From: Parvularculaceae bacterium
GTDB taxonomy: Bacteria; Pseudomonadota; Alphaproteobacteria; Caulobacterales; Parvularculaceae
Assembly: GCA_021776475.1 (NCBI GenBank)
Contig: JAJFFV010000006.1
Coordinates: forward strand, 496,001 to 560,000
Direction of reading: 5' to 3'
Length of the DNA stretch: 64,000 bases
Both the position numbers and the translations under genes were made by a program. The notes below the pieces were generated by a model. That model saw only the letters and a list, made by a program, of their open reading frames with translations, was not told the DNA's origin and did no database searches. This document shows, piece after piece, positions 9,688 to 20,159 of this stretch (the stretch's first letter is position 1; every line of letters starts with the position of its first letter).

Positions 9688-10056
9688 ATGGCGCGCGTGA
9701 CTGTTGAGGATTGCGTAGACAAGGTTGAGAACCGGTTTAATCTCGTGTTGCTCGCTGCACACAGGGCTAGAACGATCTCTTCCGGTGCCCCTCTTAACGT
9801 TGAACGCGACAATGACAAAAATCCTGTCGTTGCGCTGAGAGAGATTGCTGACGCCGCAATCGAAGTGCCTGCGATCGAAGACGATTTAATCACATCAATG
9901 CAGAAACAGCTTGATGTTGATGAGCCTGAAGAAGCAGAAGGTGCCGCGGCGGAAAAAGCTGATTTGCCAGAGCACGATCAAGTTAGTGAAGAGGACCTGT
10001 TACGTGCCCTGCAAAATTCAGGTATGTCACCGGTGCAACCTTTAAACAGATCCTGA
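9688..10056 (+). CDS. rpoZ: RNA polymerase omega subunit
   Basis: Omega supports assembly of the core RNA polymerase and forms part of a ppGpp binding site. The start at 9688 gives the standard [10 protein letters not shown] beginning and has AAGGAG eight bases upstream; frame upstream of it is not coding-like. The 122-residue product contains the conserved [14 protein letters not shown] and [11 protein letters not shown] blocks. The acidic C-terminal extension is typical of alphaproteobacteria. Its position just before the (p)ppGpp synthase/hydrolase gene is conserved in the class. Confidence 0.95.
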   Translation: MARVTVEDCVDKVENRFNLVLLAAHRARTISSGAPLNVERDNDKNPVVALREIADAAIEVPAIEDDLITSMQKQLDVDEPEEAEGAAAEKADLPEHDQVSEEDLLRALQNSGMSPVQPLNRS

Positions 10057-10118
10057 TATCCCGGTCTTGAAAGTCTTAGAGCCAGGGCAGGTGTCACCTT
10101 TGCCACGGGCAGTATGAG

Positions 10119-12593
10119 ATGAGCACAGACGATACCGGGACAACAGCTGCAAAAAACGGGACGGTGCCGGTTTCGGGTGTCCCGGATACGCAGACTACTC
10201 ACAATGCGAGCTCTGATCCCGTGGCCAAAAAGCCATCTGTCAAAACTTCAAATACGAGAAAAAAAACTCAAAATACCGCTTCGGCCAAAAAAGGCAGCTC
10301 TGGGCGCAAAGCAAAAGGGCTTGATAAAGACCGATCGCAGCAGAGCGTGGACCAGCGCAATTCACATCCGATCGGCTTTATCCGGCAGTTTGAATTGGTC
10401 GAGCGTGTAAAAGCCTATGATCCTCATTGCGATGAGGATTTGATCAATCGGGCGTATGTGTTTTCAATGAAGGCGCATGGTGAGCAAACCCGAAAAAGCG
10501 GTGACCCATATTTCACACACCCGATCTCGGTCGCGGCTATCCTGACAGAACTAAAAGCGGACCCTGAGACCATCATAACCGCGCTCCTGCATGACACGGT
10601 CGAAGACACAGATGCAACAATAGAAGAAATCGATAAACTTTTCGGATCAAAAGTTGCCGCCCTTGTCGACGGTGTGACGAAGCTCTCAAAATATGAGATG
10701 CAATCTGAAGCCAGCAAAGAGGCTGAAAACTTTCGCAAGTTCGTTCTGGCGATGTCGAAGGATGTCCGGGTTTTGCTCGTCAAGCTCGCTGACCGATTGC
10801 ATAACATGCGTACACTGCATTATATTCCGAAGCGGGAGAAACGTCATCGTATAGCATTGGAGACAATGCAGATTTATGTTCCGCTTGCGGGCCGTATCGG
10901 CGTACAGAAATTTCGCGAAGAGCTGGAAGACCTTTCATTCAAGTATATGAATCAGGAAGGCTATCAGACCATCAAGCGCAACCTTGAAAAACTTGGCAAG
11001 GAAACAGTTCGCTCGGTTGTCCTTCTTGGCCAAACCTTGCGCCAAAAGCTTGTGGACCAGAACATAAACGCCGAAGTGCACAGCCGTGAGAAACGGCCCT
11101 TTTCAATTTGGCGGAAGATGCAACGTAAAGGGCATGCGTTTGAGGAACTGGCAGATATTTATGCCTTTCGGATAATCGTGAATACAGTCGAAGAGTGCTA
11201 TCATGCATTGGGAATTATTCATCATAGCTTTCCGATGATTCCGGGTGAGTTCGACGACTATATCTCCACGCCCAAACCAAATAACTATCGGTCGATCCAT
11301 ACGGCTGTGTTAGCGCCCATCGACAAAACAGGTATACGCCAACGCGTCGAAATTCAAATCCGAACTAAGGAAATGCACGAGACGGCTGAGCGGGGAATTG
11401 CTGCACATTGGCGCTATAAAGACGCATCAGCAAAAGCTAAAAGCGAGCGGATTATCGAAATTACAAATGCGGGCGAATATGATCCATACGACTGGGCCCG
11501 CAATGTGGTTGAAATGCTTCAGCATGGTGAGAACGCGGACGAGTTTCTCGAAAATGCAAAACTCGAACTCTTTCAAGATCAGGTATTCTGCTTCAGTCCG
11601 AAAGGGCGGGTTATTTCGTTGCCGACCGGCGCCACGCCCATTGATTTTGCCTACGCCCTTCACACGGATATTGGTGAAACCTGTGTCGGTGCGCGCATCA
11701 ATGGTGTCACGCGCCCAATGAGAACGTCTCTTCACAATGGCGACGTGGTTGACATTCTGCGGTCCGACAAAGCCCCGATACCGCAAAATTGGGAATCCTT
11801 GGCGGTCACCGGTCGAGCTCGCGCATCAATCAGGCGCCGCATCAAACAGTTGAAGCGCAATGAGCAAATGAAGCTCGGCCGACGTATTCTAGAATCTGAG
11901 TTTAGTGCGCACGGACTCAATCTTTCGGACGGTGGCGTGGAAAGTGCTCTGGAACGCCTCGGTCAAAAATCAGTCGAAGATACTTATGCAGCGGTAGGGG
12001 CGTTACAATTGCAGCCACGCTTGGTGCGTAAATCGATCTATCCAGGTGCCAATACAGCTGATTCCGAGGCCGTCGGGTCTCGAATGATCACCAAAAAGCA
12101 ACGCTTGCGCGAAGCCATATCTGTCGAAGACTTGACCCGAGGGGTTTCTTTTACACTGGCGCCTTGTTGTACGCCGTTGCCAGGGGAAAGAATCGTCGGC
12201 TTGCCAACCGGTGAAGGAAGCATTGCCATTCACCGGATTGATTGTGATTCACTTGGGACCACATCTGTATCGGAGGATGATTGGCTCGACTTGCAATGGC
12301 GGACCAACCTGGAGGGCGGGTTTGTCGCGCCAATTACCATCACAGTAAACAATCGCATTGGAGCGCTAGCGCATGTCTCCACGATCCTTGCCCGTTATGA
12401 AGTGGATATTGTCGATATCAGACTGGTTAATCGCGAAATTGAATTTAACGAGATCCTGATGGATGTGTTGATCGGCGATGCCAAACATTTGAGTAATGTA
12501 CTAACGGGCCTGAGAGCCTCAGAACATGTAATTGGTGCGGATCGTCGCTACGTCAAACCCGTTTCGGGAACAAGGGCAGAGGGAAATGACTGA
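10119..12593 (+). CDS. rsh: Bifunctional (p)ppGpp synthetase/hydrolase (Rsh)
   Basis: Rsh makes and degrades the alarmone (p)ppGpp. The 824-residue product begins with about 80 residues rich in Thr, Ser, Lys and Asn that are not part of the standard family. Next comes the HD hydrolase domain with HGEQTRKSGDPYFTHP and an intact HDTVEDTDAT. The synthetase domain follows with REKRPFSIWRKMQ, ADIYAFRIIV and PNNYRSIHT, then TGS (VFCFSPKGRVISLPTGATPIDFAYA), a zinc-finger-like segment with APCCTPLPG, and a C-terminal ACT domain (ITVNNRIGALAHVS). Both catalytic halves look active, as in the single bifunctional Rsh of alphaproteobacteria. The stop overlaps the pyrE start. Confidence 0.95.
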   Translation: MSTDDTGTTAAKNGTVPVSGVPDTQTTHNASSDPVAKKPSVKTSNTRKKTQNTASAKKGSSGRKAKGLDKDRSQQSVDQRNSHPIGFIRQFELVERVKAYDPHCDEDLINRAYVFSMKAHGEQTRKSGDPYFTHPISVAAILTELKADPETIITALLHDTVEDTDATIEEIDKLFGSKVAALVDGVTKLSKYEMQSEASKEAENFRKFVLAMSKDVRVLLVKLADRLHNMRTLHYIPKREKRHRIALETMQIYVPLAGRIGVQKFREELEDLSFKYMNQEGYQTIKRNLEKLGKETVRSVVLLGQTLRQKLVDQNINAEVHSREKRPFSIWRKMQRKGHAFEELADIYAFRIIVNTVEECYHALGIIHHSFPMIPGEFDDYISTPKPNNYRSIHTAVLAPIDKTGIRQRVEIQIRTKEMHETAERGIAAHWRYKDASAKAKSERIIEITNAGEYDPYDWARNVVEMLQHGENADEFLENAKLELFQDQVFCFSPKGRVISLPTGATPIDFAYALHTDIGETCVGARINGVTRPMRTSLHNGDVVDILRSDKAPIPQNWESLAVTGRARASIRRRIKQLKRNEQMKLGRRILESEFSAHGLNLSDGGVESALERLGQKSVEDTYAAVGALQLQPRLVRKSIYPGANTADSEAVGSRMITKKQRLREAISVEDLTRGVSFTLAPCCTPLPGERIVGLPTGEGSIAIHRIDCDSLGTTSVSEDDWLDLQWRTNLEGGFVAPITITVNNRIGALAHVSTILARYEVDIVDIRLVNREIEFNEILMDVLIGDAKHLSNVLTGLRASEHVIGADRRYVKPVSGTRAEGND

Positions 12594-13191
12594 GTTGTAC
12601 AAGGATATGACCACTGAAGATGTAATGGAGGAATTTCGCGCCTGCGGCGCGCTGCTCTCTGGGCATTTCATACTATCATCCGGTTTGCGGAGTGACACAT
12701 ATCTCAACAAGTCTATAGTTTCGATGTATCCTGACCGAACCACAAAGCTTTGCCGAGCGCTGGCGCAGAAGGCACGCAGCGTGTTGAACCGGCAACCGCA
12801 TTACATCATCTCGCCGGCAATGGGCGGCATTATCTATGGTTATGAAACAGCCCGGGCGATGCAGTTACCTTTTATGTACACGGAGCGTGTGGACGGTCGG
12901 TTTGAACTAAGGAGAGGATTTCGGGTGCCGAAAGGGGCTCCCGTTTTGATCGTTGAAGATATTATTTCCACGGGTCTGTCTGCCGGAGAATGTGTGGAGG
13001 CTGTAAGAGAGCATGGCGGCGATCCGGTCGCTGTTGCATGTCTCATCGATCGCTCGGATGGTGTCACAGATATTGGGGTTCCAATCGTTGCTCTTGCATC
13101 ATTGAAAGTTGATGCATGGGCGCCCGATAATCTGCCCGATCACCTGAAGGATTTACCTCCTATCAAACCCGGCAGTAGGGGTCTTTCTTGA
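12586..13191 (+). CDS. pyrE: Orotate phosphoribosyltransferase
   Basis: PyrE joins orotate and PRPP to give OMP in pyrimidine synthesis. The chosen ATG at 12586 overlaps the end of rsh by eight bases and has AGAGGG just upstream. The product is 201 residues. It has LSGHFILSSGLRSDTYLNK (orotate side), PAMGGIIYGYETARAM, and the PRPP loop VLIVEDIISTGLSAGE. It is followed by pdxJ, whose ATG overlaps the pyrE stop by one base. Tight overlaps on both sides indicate cotranscription from rsh through pdxJ and acpS. Confidence 0.95.
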   Translation: MTELYKDMTTEDVMEEFRACGALLSGHFILSSGLRSDTYLNKSIVSMYPDRTTKLCRALAQKARSVLNRQPHYIISPAMGGIIYGYETARAMQLPFMYTERVDGRFELRRGFRVPKGAPVLIVEDIISTGLSAGECVEAVREHGGDPVAVACLIDRSDGVTDIGVPIVALASLKVDAWAPDNLPDHLKDLPPIKPGSRGLS

Positions 13192-13982
13192 TGTCACCGC
13201 ACAAAAGCGTGACGGATAAAAAACTGGATGCCTCTCGCTGTCGTCTAGGCGTTAATGTTGACCATGTAGCGACATTGAGAAACGCCAGAAATGGTGACCA
13301 CCCGGATCCGGTCAGGGCAGCTCAGCTCGCCGCCGCAGCCGGAGCAGACAGTATAACTGCGCATTTGCGTGAGGACAGACGTCATATAAGAGATGACGAT
13401 ATGTACCGTCTCAACACAGAAGTTGGGCTGCCGCTCAATTTCGAGATGGCGGCTACTGAGGAAATGTTGAAAATCGCGCTGGATGTTCACCCATATGCGG
13501 TGTGCCTGGTACCAGAAAAGCGCTCGGAACAAACCACAGAGGGTGGGTTGAATGTTGCTGATCATAAACAAGAGCTAATATATTATGTCGATAAACTCAC
13601 GGCCGCTGGGATCAGGGTTTCGCTGTTTATTGATCCCGAGATCCAACAAGTGGAGGCAGCCCGTGATCTTGGGGTTCCAGTAGTTGAGTTGCATGCTGGG
13701 GCCTATCATGAAGCAGTGCACAAGACCCAGCCTGATTTAATTCACCAGGAGCTACAGAAAATCATTGCAAGCGCTTGTAAAGGCAATGAAATTGGGTTGG
13801 AAATTCATGCAGGCCATGGCTTAACATTTGACAATGTCCAACCGGTCGCAATGGTACCGGAAGTGCGCGAGCTAAACATCGGACACTTTTTGGTCGGTGA
13901 AGCTATAGTTATGGGGTTGGACAAATCGGTACGCGAAATGCGTCGGCTGATCGACGATGCCCGAACCGGAACACTCGTATGA
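13191..13982 (+). CDS. pdxJ: Pyridoxine 5'-phosphate synthase
   Basis: PdxJ forms pyridoxine 5'-phosphate from 3-amino-2-oxopropyl phosphate and deoxyxylulose 5-phosphate. The 263-residue TIM-barrel protein shows [15 protein letters not shown], the catalytic-region [41 protein letters not shown] and GHGLTFDNV, all in family order. The ATG at 13191 shares a base with the pyrE stop; a TTG one codon earlier is less likely. acpS begins inside its last codons. Confidence 0.96.
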   Translation: MSPHKSVTDKKLDASRCRLGVNVDHVATLRNARNGDHPDPVRAAQLAAAAGADSITAHLREDRRHIRDDDMYRLNTEVGLPLNFEMAATEEMLKIALDVHPYAVCLVPEKRSEQTTEGGLNVADHKQELIYYVDKLTAAGIRVSLFIDPEIQQVEAARDLGVPVVELHAGAYHEAVHKTQPDLIHQELQKIIASACKGNEIGLEIHAGHGLTFDNVQPVAMVPEVRELNIGHFLVGEAIVMGLDKSVREMRRLIDDARTGTLV

Positions 13983-14383
13983 TTTTGGGTATCGGCAACG
14001 ATCTGATCGATATCCGCAGGATTGAGAACAGCCTCACCCGTTTCGGCGACAGGTTCGTCACCCGGATATTTACTGACCTTGAACGGACAAAATCGGACAA
14101 AAGGCATAATCGCGCTGCATCATATGCGAAACGCTTTGCCGCCAAGGAGGCCTGCGCCAAGGCACTCGGTACTGGTCTGTCCCGTGGTGTTTATTGGCGC
14201 GATATGGGGGTAGTAAATCTACCGGGCGGCAAACCGACCATGCTCCTGACTGGCGGTGCGGCACAACGGCTGGCTGATTTGACGCCAGCAGGGTCGGAAG
14301 CAGAAATACATTTAACAATCACTGATGATTTTCCCTTGGCGCAGGCATTTGTGATCATTTACGGTAATCGGAAACTGGGGTAG
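13979..14383 (+). CDS. acpS: Holo-[acyl-carrier-protein] synthase
   Basis: AcpS attaches 4'-phosphopantetheine from CoA to acyl carrier protein. The 134-residue product has the family start [15 protein letters not shown] with its Mg-binding Asp, and the second motif [15 protein letters not shown] with the conserved Lys–Glu. The start overlaps the pdxJ stop by four bases (ATGA). It is 13 bases upstream of lepB. The pdxJ–acpS–lepB–rnc–era order is conserved in many proteobacteria. Confidence 0.95.
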   Translation: MILGIGNDLIDIRRIENSLTRFGDRFVTRIFTDLERTKSDKRHNRAASYAKRFAAKEACAKALGTGLSRGVYWRDMGVVNLPGGKPTMLLTGGAAQRLADLTPAGSEAEIHLTITDDFPLAQAFVIIYGNRKLG

Positions 14384-14396
14384 GGCGACAAACAAA

Positions 14397-15242
14397 ATGA
14401 CATTCAACATGTTGAGTATGGATAAGATAAAAAAAGCTTTTTCCGGGAAGACCGGCGTTGAGGGCGACAAAATTGGCAAGTCTTCAAAAAAACCGGCCGA
14501 GATGACAGCCGCTGAAGAGGCTTGGGATATTTTAAAGACCATCTTGCTGGCTGTGGCCATCACCCTCGTTTTCAGAATGGTTGCCTGGCAACCATTTAAC
14601 ATTCCTTCCGGCTCAATGCGGCCAAATTTGTTGGTTGGTGACTTTCTGGTCGTGTCAAAATTCGAGTACGGCTACTCGAAGGCTTCGCTTGTTTATCCGT
14701 TTACTCGTCTGCCGATTGACGGTCGCATCTTTGCCGGGTCACCGGAACGCGGAGATGTTGTTGTTTTTAAAAACAGCCGTGACAGAAACCGGGACTATAT
14801 CAAGCGTGTTATCGGGCTTCCAGGTGATGAAGTTCAGACTGTTAATGGAACGCTTTATCTCAATGGAAAAAAAATAACGCGTGAGTTGGTCGGCAATGAA
14901 ACTGTTCGTTGCGCCGGATATCAGAGTCTGGCGGCGACCTATCGTGAAGCACTGCCGAACGGCATTTCCTATACTATTCAGGAGTGCAATGGGAACAATT
15001 ATCGGCTGGATAACGTTGGCCCTTACGTTGTCCCCGAAGGTCACTTCTTTATGATGGGGGACAATCGCGATAATTCTCAGGACAGCCGCACCCCGATGGT
15101 TGGGATGGTGCCCGCTGATCAGATTGTCGGAAAAGCGCAAAGATTGGTTTTTTCCGTCGATGGTGCTGAATCCAGGATTTGGCAGGTCTGGAAATGGCCA
15201 TCTGCGATCCGTTTTGACCGCATTTTTGATCCTGTGAAATGA
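14397..15242 (+). CDS. lepB: Signal peptidase I
   Basis: LepB removes signal peptides from exported proteins at the outer face of the inner membrane. The 281-residue product has a basic cytoplasmic lead of about 45 residues, one membrane segment (residues 48–62), the nucleophile serine in NIPSGSMRPNLLVGD, the catalytic lysine in DYIKRVIGLPGD, and the closing GDNRDNSQDSR motif. All are intact. The stop overlaps the rnc start (ATGA). Confidence 0.96.
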   Translation: MTFNMLSMDKIKKAFSGKTGVEGDKIGKSSKKPAEMTAAEEAWDILKTILLAVAITLVFRMVAWQPFNIPSGSMRPNLLVGDFLVVSKFEYGYSKASLVYPFTRLPIDGRIFAGSPERGDVVVFKNSRDRNRDYIKRVIGLPGDEVQTVNGTLYLNGKKITRELVGNETVRCAGYQSLAATYREALPNGISYTIQECNGNNYRLDNVGPYVVPEGHFFMMGDNRDNSQDSRTPMVGMVPADQIVGKAQRLVFSVDGAESRIWQVWKWPSAIRFDRIFDPVK

Positions 15243-15952
15243 ACAAAAAAAACGCTGAAGACCTTGAGACCTTGCAACAAAAGCTTGGATATCGATTTAA
15301 GGATCGCACACTGCTTGAGCGCGCCGTCACACATTCAAGCCTGTCGAACGAGGCCGAGAACATACGCAATCTTGAGCGGCTGGAATTTTTGGGCGACCGG
15401 GTTCTTGGTTTGCTGACTGCGGAGAATCTATGGCGTCGTTATCCGGAGTTTTCTGAAGGTGACATGGCGCCGCGTCTAAATGCACTTGTCCGGAAGGAAG
15501 CTTGTGCGAAGGCCGCCGAGGCGATTGGGTTGGACAAAGTTGTTCGTTTGTCACCCGCTGAAGAGGACAGTGGCGGCCGCTCAAAGCCGGCTATTTTGGG
15601 TGATGTCTGCGAGGCATTGCTGGGCGCGCTTTACGTCGATGGCGGGCTTGTTGCGGCGCACAGGGCGTATGATTTGTATTGGATGAAGGACTTTGACTTC
15701 CTGGCCTCCCGATATAAGGATAGTAAAACTGCTTTGCAGGAATGGGCTCAGGCAAAATTGAAAACAACACCCGCCTACCGCGTCCTCAAGAACCGCGGAC
15801 CGGCACATGCACCTGTTTTCGAAATTGAAGTATCTGTTAAAGGGCTGGCTCCCGAAACGGCTTCCGGGAGTTCCAAGCGAAACGCGCAATCCTTGGCGGC
15901 GCAGAAGCTGCTTATGCGGGAAAATATCTGGACCGAAGATGACATTATCTGA
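15239..15952 (+). CDS. rnc: Ribonuclease III
   Basis: RNase III cleaves double-stranded RNA and processes rRNA precursors. The 237-residue product carries the signature ERLEFLGDRVLGLL with its metal-binding acids, the second catalytic site ILGDVCEALLGALYVDGG, and a C-terminal double-stranded-RNA-binding domain ending GSSKRNAQSLAAQKLL. It overlaps lepB by four bases and era by 14. Confidence 0.96.
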   Translation: MNKKNAEDLETLQQKLGYRFKDRTLLERAVTHSSLSNEAENIRNLERLEFLGDRVLGLLTAENLWRRYPEFSEGDMAPRLNALVRKEACAKAAEAIGLDKVVRLSPAEEDSGGRSKPAILGDVCEALLGALYVDGGLVAAHRAYDLYWMKDFDFLASRYKDSKTALQEWAQAKLKTTPAYRVLKNRGPAHAPVFEIEVSVKGLAPETASGSSKRNAQSLAAQKLLMRENIWTEDDII

Positions 15953-16892
15953 TAACCCAAACCGTCAATGCGGGTTTGTCGCAGTTATTGGCGCCCCAAA
16001 CGCTGGTAAATCTACTTTTGTTAATCAGATGGTCGGAGCAAAAGTCTCTATTGTAACTCAGAAAGTACAAACGACCCGCCGGCGAATTCGCGGTGTCGCA
16101 CTAAAAGACGGAGCACAAATTGTCTATGTCGATACGCCAGGGATATTCAAGCCACGGCGTAAGCTCGACGAAGCGATGGTTAGCGCGGCGTGGGACGGGG
16201 CGACCAACGTGGACGTGCTTTTGCTGGTTGTCGACGCACCGTCCTACTACTCCCATTTGGCTGATGACCGCCCGGGCGCGGCGAGCGAACGAGCCGCGTC
16301 GAATACAAATCTGATCATTGATGGATTAAAAAAAGAAAACCGCAAAGCGATACTCGTCCTAAACAAGATTGACCTTATTCCAAGCCAGCATCTCTTGACC
16401 TTAATTGAACATTTCAACGAAACGGACCTGTTCGATGAAACTTTCATGATCTCCGCTGAAAAGGGGATGGGTACTGAAGACCTTGAAGCTTACCTGGCGG
16501 CGCGCATGCCAGCGGGGCCGTGGATGTACCCGGAAGATCAGCTATCTGATATTTCCGACAGGTTGATGGCCGCGGAAATTACACGGGAAAAACTGTTTCT
16601 GCGTCTTCATCAGGAATTGCCTTATTCACTGACCGTTGAGACTGAAAGCTGGAAACGTACCAAGAAAAAAGAATTGCGGATCGAACAGGTCATTTACATT
16701 GAGCGCGACAGCCAGAAAGCGCTGGTGCTGGGGCGAGGTGGGCATACGATAAAGGCAGTCGGTCAAACCGCCCGGGAAGAAATGGAAACTTTGTTTGGTG
16801 AAAAGATCCACTTGTTCCTGTTTGTAAAAGTCAGGGCAAACTGGACTGATGATCCAGCGCGGTTCCGTGAAATGGGCCTCCAGCCGGAATAG
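15939..16892 (+). CDS. era: GTPase Era
   Basis: Era binds the 3' end of 16S rRNA during small-subunit maturation. I start it at ATG 15939, inside the end of rnc, because the residues following are the typical Era N-terminus; the frame further upstream is a shadow of rnc. The 317-residue product has G1 GAPNAGKS, G2 near QTTRRRIRG, G3 DTPG, G4 NKID and SAEKG, then a KH domain containing VLGRGGHTIKAVG. The insert DRPGAASERAASN after the switch region is somewhat long. Confidence 0.95.
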   Translation: MTLSDNPNRQCGFVAVIGAPNAGKSTFVNQMVGAKVSIVTQKVQTTRRRIRGVALKDGAQIVYVDTPGIFKPRRKLDEAMVSAAWDGATNVDVLLLVVDAPSYYSHLADDRPGAASERAASNTNLIIDGLKKENRKAILVLNKIDLIPSQHLLTLIEHFNETDLFDETFMISAEKGMGTEDLEAYLAARMPAGPWMYPEDQLSDISDRLMAAEITREKLFLRLHQELPYSLTVETESWKRTKKKELRIEQVIYIERDSQKALVLGRGGHTIKAVGQTAREEMETLFGEKIHLFLFVKVRANWTDDPARFREMGLQPE

Positions 16893-16910
16893 ACATAAAG
16901 ATTGGTACTC

Positions 16911-17642
16911 ATGGAATGGACTGACGAGGGCATTATCTTGGGCGCCCGTCCTTATGGTGAGAATCATGCGGTTGCGGAAGTGTTTACACCATCAGCAGGC
17001 CGCGTGGTGGCTCTTGTCCACGGTGGTCAGGGGCGTCTGAAACAGCCGCTGGTACAATCCGGCAACGGCGTCGTGGTCACCTGGAAGGGTCGATCAGAAG
17101 AAAGCCTCGGCCACTTCTCGATTGAGCTGACAATGCCGCGGGCTGCCGCCCTGATGCACGATTCGCTGGCGCTTGTGGGATTGTCCTCTATGACGACACT
17201 GCTGTCCATGTGTATGCCTGAACGCCAGTCCGTACCGCGGCTTTATGATGCTACAAAAATAATTCTCGACCTGCTTGAGGAAAAAACAATTTGGCCGATA
17301 GCAATGACCAAATGGGAACTGGGACTTCTGTCGTCCCTTGGTTTTGGCCTCCGTCTCGATGTTTGCGCCGCCACCGGGGCAAAGCTCGAGGATGGGGCTG
17401 ACCTGGTGTTCGTCTCCCCGAAGTCTGGTGGTGCGGTTTCCCACACGGCCGGGATGCCCTACCGCGACAAGCTATTACCCCTGGCACCATTCCTGACCGG
17501 CCGGGGGGAGCCGACAAAGCAGGATATTATGGCTGCATTTTCACTGACCGCCTTTTTCATAGAAGATCGTATTCTGGCGCCCGCCAACAAGGAGCTTCCG
17601 GATGTTCGAAAACGTCTGGTGGAGAGACTTGGTCGCTTGTGA
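16911..17642 (+). CDS. recO: DNA repair protein RecO
   Basis: RecO works with RecR to load RecA onto gapped DNA. ATG at 16911 gives MEWTDEGIILGARPYGENHAV, the usual alphaproteobacterial beginning; a TTG three codons earlier is in frame. The 243-residue product has the N-terminal OB fold with GRVVALVHGG, the helical middle ending ELGLLSSLGFGLRLDVCAATG, and SPKSGGAVS. The zinc-binding CxxC pairs of some RecO proteins are absent, as usual in this class. It follows era by 18 bases and precedes parC by 38. Confidence 0.93.
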   Translation: MEWTDEGIILGARPYGENHAVAEVFTPSAGRVVALVHGGQGRLKQPLVQSGNGVVVTWKGRSEESLGHFSIELTMPRAAALMHDSLALVGLSSMTTLLSMCMPERQSVPRLYDATKIILDLLEEKTIWPIAMTKWELGLLSSLGFGLRLDVCAATGAKLEDGADLVFVSPKSGGAVSHTAGMPYRDKLLPLAPFLTGRGEPTKQDIMAAFSLTAFFIEDRILAPANKELPDVRKRLVERLGRL

Positions 17643-17680
17643 TCTTGCCTATTTCACCCGAAGAGCCTTAATCAGAAACT

Positions 17681-19924
17681 ATGGTTGATCTTACAGAAGA
17701 CATTTTTCTTGAACCGTTGTCGGACGCGCTTTCCAGGCGATATCTGGCGTATGCGCTTTCCACAATTACGTCTCGTGCGCTCCCCGATGTGAGGGACGGC
17801 ATGAAGCCAGTGCAGCGCCGTATCATTTATGCGATGCTGCAAATGAAGCTCAATCCGGGTGGGGCGCACAAAAAATCAGCGCGGGTTGTCGGTGATGTTA
17901 TTGGCAAATACCACCCGCACGGTGACCAGTCTATTTATGACGCGTTGGTACGGCTTGCCCAGGATTTTGCCGTTCGCTATCCGCTCGTTGATGGTCAGGG
18001 TAATTTCGGCAATATTGACGGCGACAATGCAGCCGCCATGCGGTACACAGAAACCCGGATGACCGAAGCAGCCACACTCCTGCTTCACGGAATTGACGAA
18101 GACACCGTAGATTTTCGCGACAACTACGACGGCAACGACACCGAACCAACGGTTTTGCCTGCAGCCTTTCCCAATCTTCTTGCCAATGGCGCATCAGGTA
18201 TTGCGGTCGGCATGGCAACGTCGATCCCACCGCACAATGTCGCGGAGTTGATTGACGCAGCGATCCACATCATCAAATTCCCAAATGCGTCGGCCAAAAC
18301 CCTGGTCGAGAAATACGTCAAAGGTCCAGATTTTCCGACTGGGGGTATATGTATTGAACCGCAGGAAAACATAATAGAGGCGTATGCGACGGGCAGGGGT
18401 GGTTTTCGATTGCGCGCGCGCTGGCAGGCGGAAGATCTTGCGCGGGGTAAGTACCAGGTCGTGGTAACGGAAATTCCGTACCAGGTTCAAAAATCTAAAC
18501 TGATCGAGAAGGTCGCAGAGCTGATTCAGAACCGTAAATTGCCGTTACTCGCTGACATTCGCGATGAATCCGCTGAAGATGTTCGATTGATCCTGGAACC
18601 AAAGTCACAGAACGTAGACCCGTCTGTCCTAATGGAAACGCTATTCAAGCAGACGGAGTTGGAGACACGTGCGTCGCTTAACTTGAACGTATTGGACGCG
18701 AGGGGGACGCCGCGCGTCATGTCTCTGCGCGAGGCCCTTCAAGCTTTTCTTACTCATCGCAAGGAAGTGCTCGTTAGACGCACCAATTATCGGCTCGGAA
18801 AAATCAAACACCGCCTTGAGATCCTTGATGGTTACATAATCGCGTTCCTTAATCTCGATGAAGTGATCCGGATCATTCGTTATGAAGACGATCCGAAAGA
18901 GAAATTGATCGCGACATTTAGCCTCACCGATGTTCAGGCTGAAGCAATCCTCAACATGCGCCTGCGGTCTCTGCGCAAACTCGAAGAAATGGAGTTGAAG
19001 CGCGAGCACACTGCTCTCAAGAAAGAGCAGCGGGAACTCAAGGCCCTGCTCAAATCTGACGATGACCAGTGGAAGAAAATTAACGGCGAGCTTCGCGATG
19101 TGAGAAAGGTATTTGATCCCAAATTGGAACTGGGCAACCGCCGCACAACGATTGAAGATGCCCCAGACGAAATCGAGATTGACTTGGATGAGCTCATCGA
19201 GAAAGAGCCTGTCACAGTCATTTTGTCCGAAAAGGGATGGATGCGGACCATGAAGGGGCACGTCGAGAATCCGGCTGACATTAAGTACAAAGATGGCGAT
19301 CGTGAAGCACATTTTGTTCACGCGATGACTAATGAAAAGGTCATGGTGTTTGGTACGAATGGTAAGTTCTATACGCTCGATGTCCGCGATTTGCCTGGTG
19401 GCCGGGGGCACGGTGAACCCATTCGCCTGATGGTTGACCTTGGCAACGATCAAAGCATTGCGGCTATGTTTATCTATCGGGGAGAACGGACTCTCTTGGT
19501 AGCTTCTACCGCTGGGCATGGCTTTTTTGTCAACGAGGAAGACTGCCTTGCGACGACGAAGAAGGGCAAACAAGTCCTGAATGTCGCCGGAGGGGCCGAA
19601 GCAATTGTTTGCCGCGTGATGGCTGAGCCACCTGGTAAAGAAGCGATGCTGGGGTCTGTTGGCAGCAACCGGAAACTCCTGATTTTCCCTGCTGAGGAGT
19701 TACCGGTCATGTCTCGCGGCAAAGGTGTACTCCTGCAAAAGTTCTCGTCCGGTATGCTGGTTGACGCAAAAGTTTTCGGAAAGAAAGAAGGCCTGAGCTG
19801 GAAAGACCGTGCCGGCCGCATTCAGTCTGAGGCCAAATGGAAAGACTGGGTTGGTAAACGGGCGCAAGCGGGCAAAATCGTACCGAAGGGCTTTCCGCGT
19901 GCCGTGAGTTTCGGAAGGGATTAG
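17681..19924 (+). CDS. parC: DNA topoisomerase IV subunit A
   Basis: ParC with ParE decatenates daughter chromosomes. The 747-residue product has [22 protein letters not shown] near the start and the active-site tyrosine in AAAMRYTE. It also has the GxGxxG-like switch [17 protein letters not shown], the coiled-coil with the C-gate ([16 protein letters not shown]), and a short C-terminal propeller. In the quinolone-resistance region the sequence is GDQSIYDA, with Gln where E. coli ParC has Ser80. Residue identity there may be normal for the lineage and is not proof of resistance. parE is not adjacent. Confidence 0.95.
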   Translation: MVDLTEDIFLEPLSDALSRRYLAYALSTITSRALPDVRDGMKPVQRRIIYAMLQMKLNPGGAHKKSARVVGDVIGKYHPHGDQSIYDALVRLAQDFAVRYPLVDGQGNFGNIDGDNAAAMRYTETRMTEAATLLLHGIDEDTVDFRDNYDGNDTEPTVLPAAFPNLLANGASGIAVGMATSIPPHNVAELIDAAIHIIKFPNASAKTLVEKYVKGPDFPTGGICIEPQENIIEAYATGRGGFRLRARWQAEDLARGKYQVVVTEIPYQVQKSKLIEKVAELIQNRKLPLLADIRDESAEDVRLILEPKSQNVDPSVLMETLFKQTELETRASLNLNVLDARGTPRVMSLREALQAFLTHRKEVLVRRTNYRLGKIKHRLEILDGYIIAFLNLDEVIRIIRYEDDPKEKLIATFSLTDVQAEAILNMRLRSLRKLEEMELKREHTALKKEQRELKALLKSDDDQWKKINGELRDVRKVFDPKLELGNRRTTIEDAPDEIEIDLDELIEKEPVTVILSEKGWMRTMKGHVENPADIKYKDGDREAHFVHAMTNEKVMVFGTNGKFYTLDVRDLPGGRGHGEPIRLMVDLGNDQSIAAMFIYRGERTLLVASTAGHGFFVNEEDCLATTKKGKQVLNVAGGAEAIVCRVMAEPPGKEAMLGSVGSNRKLLIFPAEELPVMSRGKGVLLQKFSSGMLVDAKVFGKKEGLSWKDRAGRIQSEAKWKDWVGKRAQAGKIVPKGFPRAVSFGRD

Positions 19925-20159
19925 ATTCGGGACCCAGCGACGAGAAAATCGAATAAAAAATTCGGTAACGAGTTTCGGTTTGAACCGATGCAATGTCACG
20001 GAGAACAACGCCAACAGAATATCGGAGTGTTTCACTATTCTTAGAAATCTGACGGATTTGAAAGTTAGTCTTCTTGAATTGTAATCTGTTTGTTTTTTGA
20101 CCTAAAACCGAAACAGGGCCACAATGCAACCGAGCGTGGCTCTGACAAAAGGATACGAT

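Noticed and set aside
11427-11786. Minus-strand 119-codon frame
   Set aside because: Opposite to the synthetase domain of rsh; no independent features.
17881-17960. Quinolone resistance substitution in ParC
   Set aside because: GDQSIYDA differs from E. coli at the Ser80 position but may be the wild-type state of the lineage; resistance cannot be inferred.
18641-19573. 310-codon frame on the minus strand
   Set aside because: Lies wholly within parC, which is strongly supported; reverse shadow of codon bias.
19925-20159. Terminator after parC
   Set aside because: CGAAT/ATTCG around an A5 loop is only five base pairs and AT-rich; not convincing.
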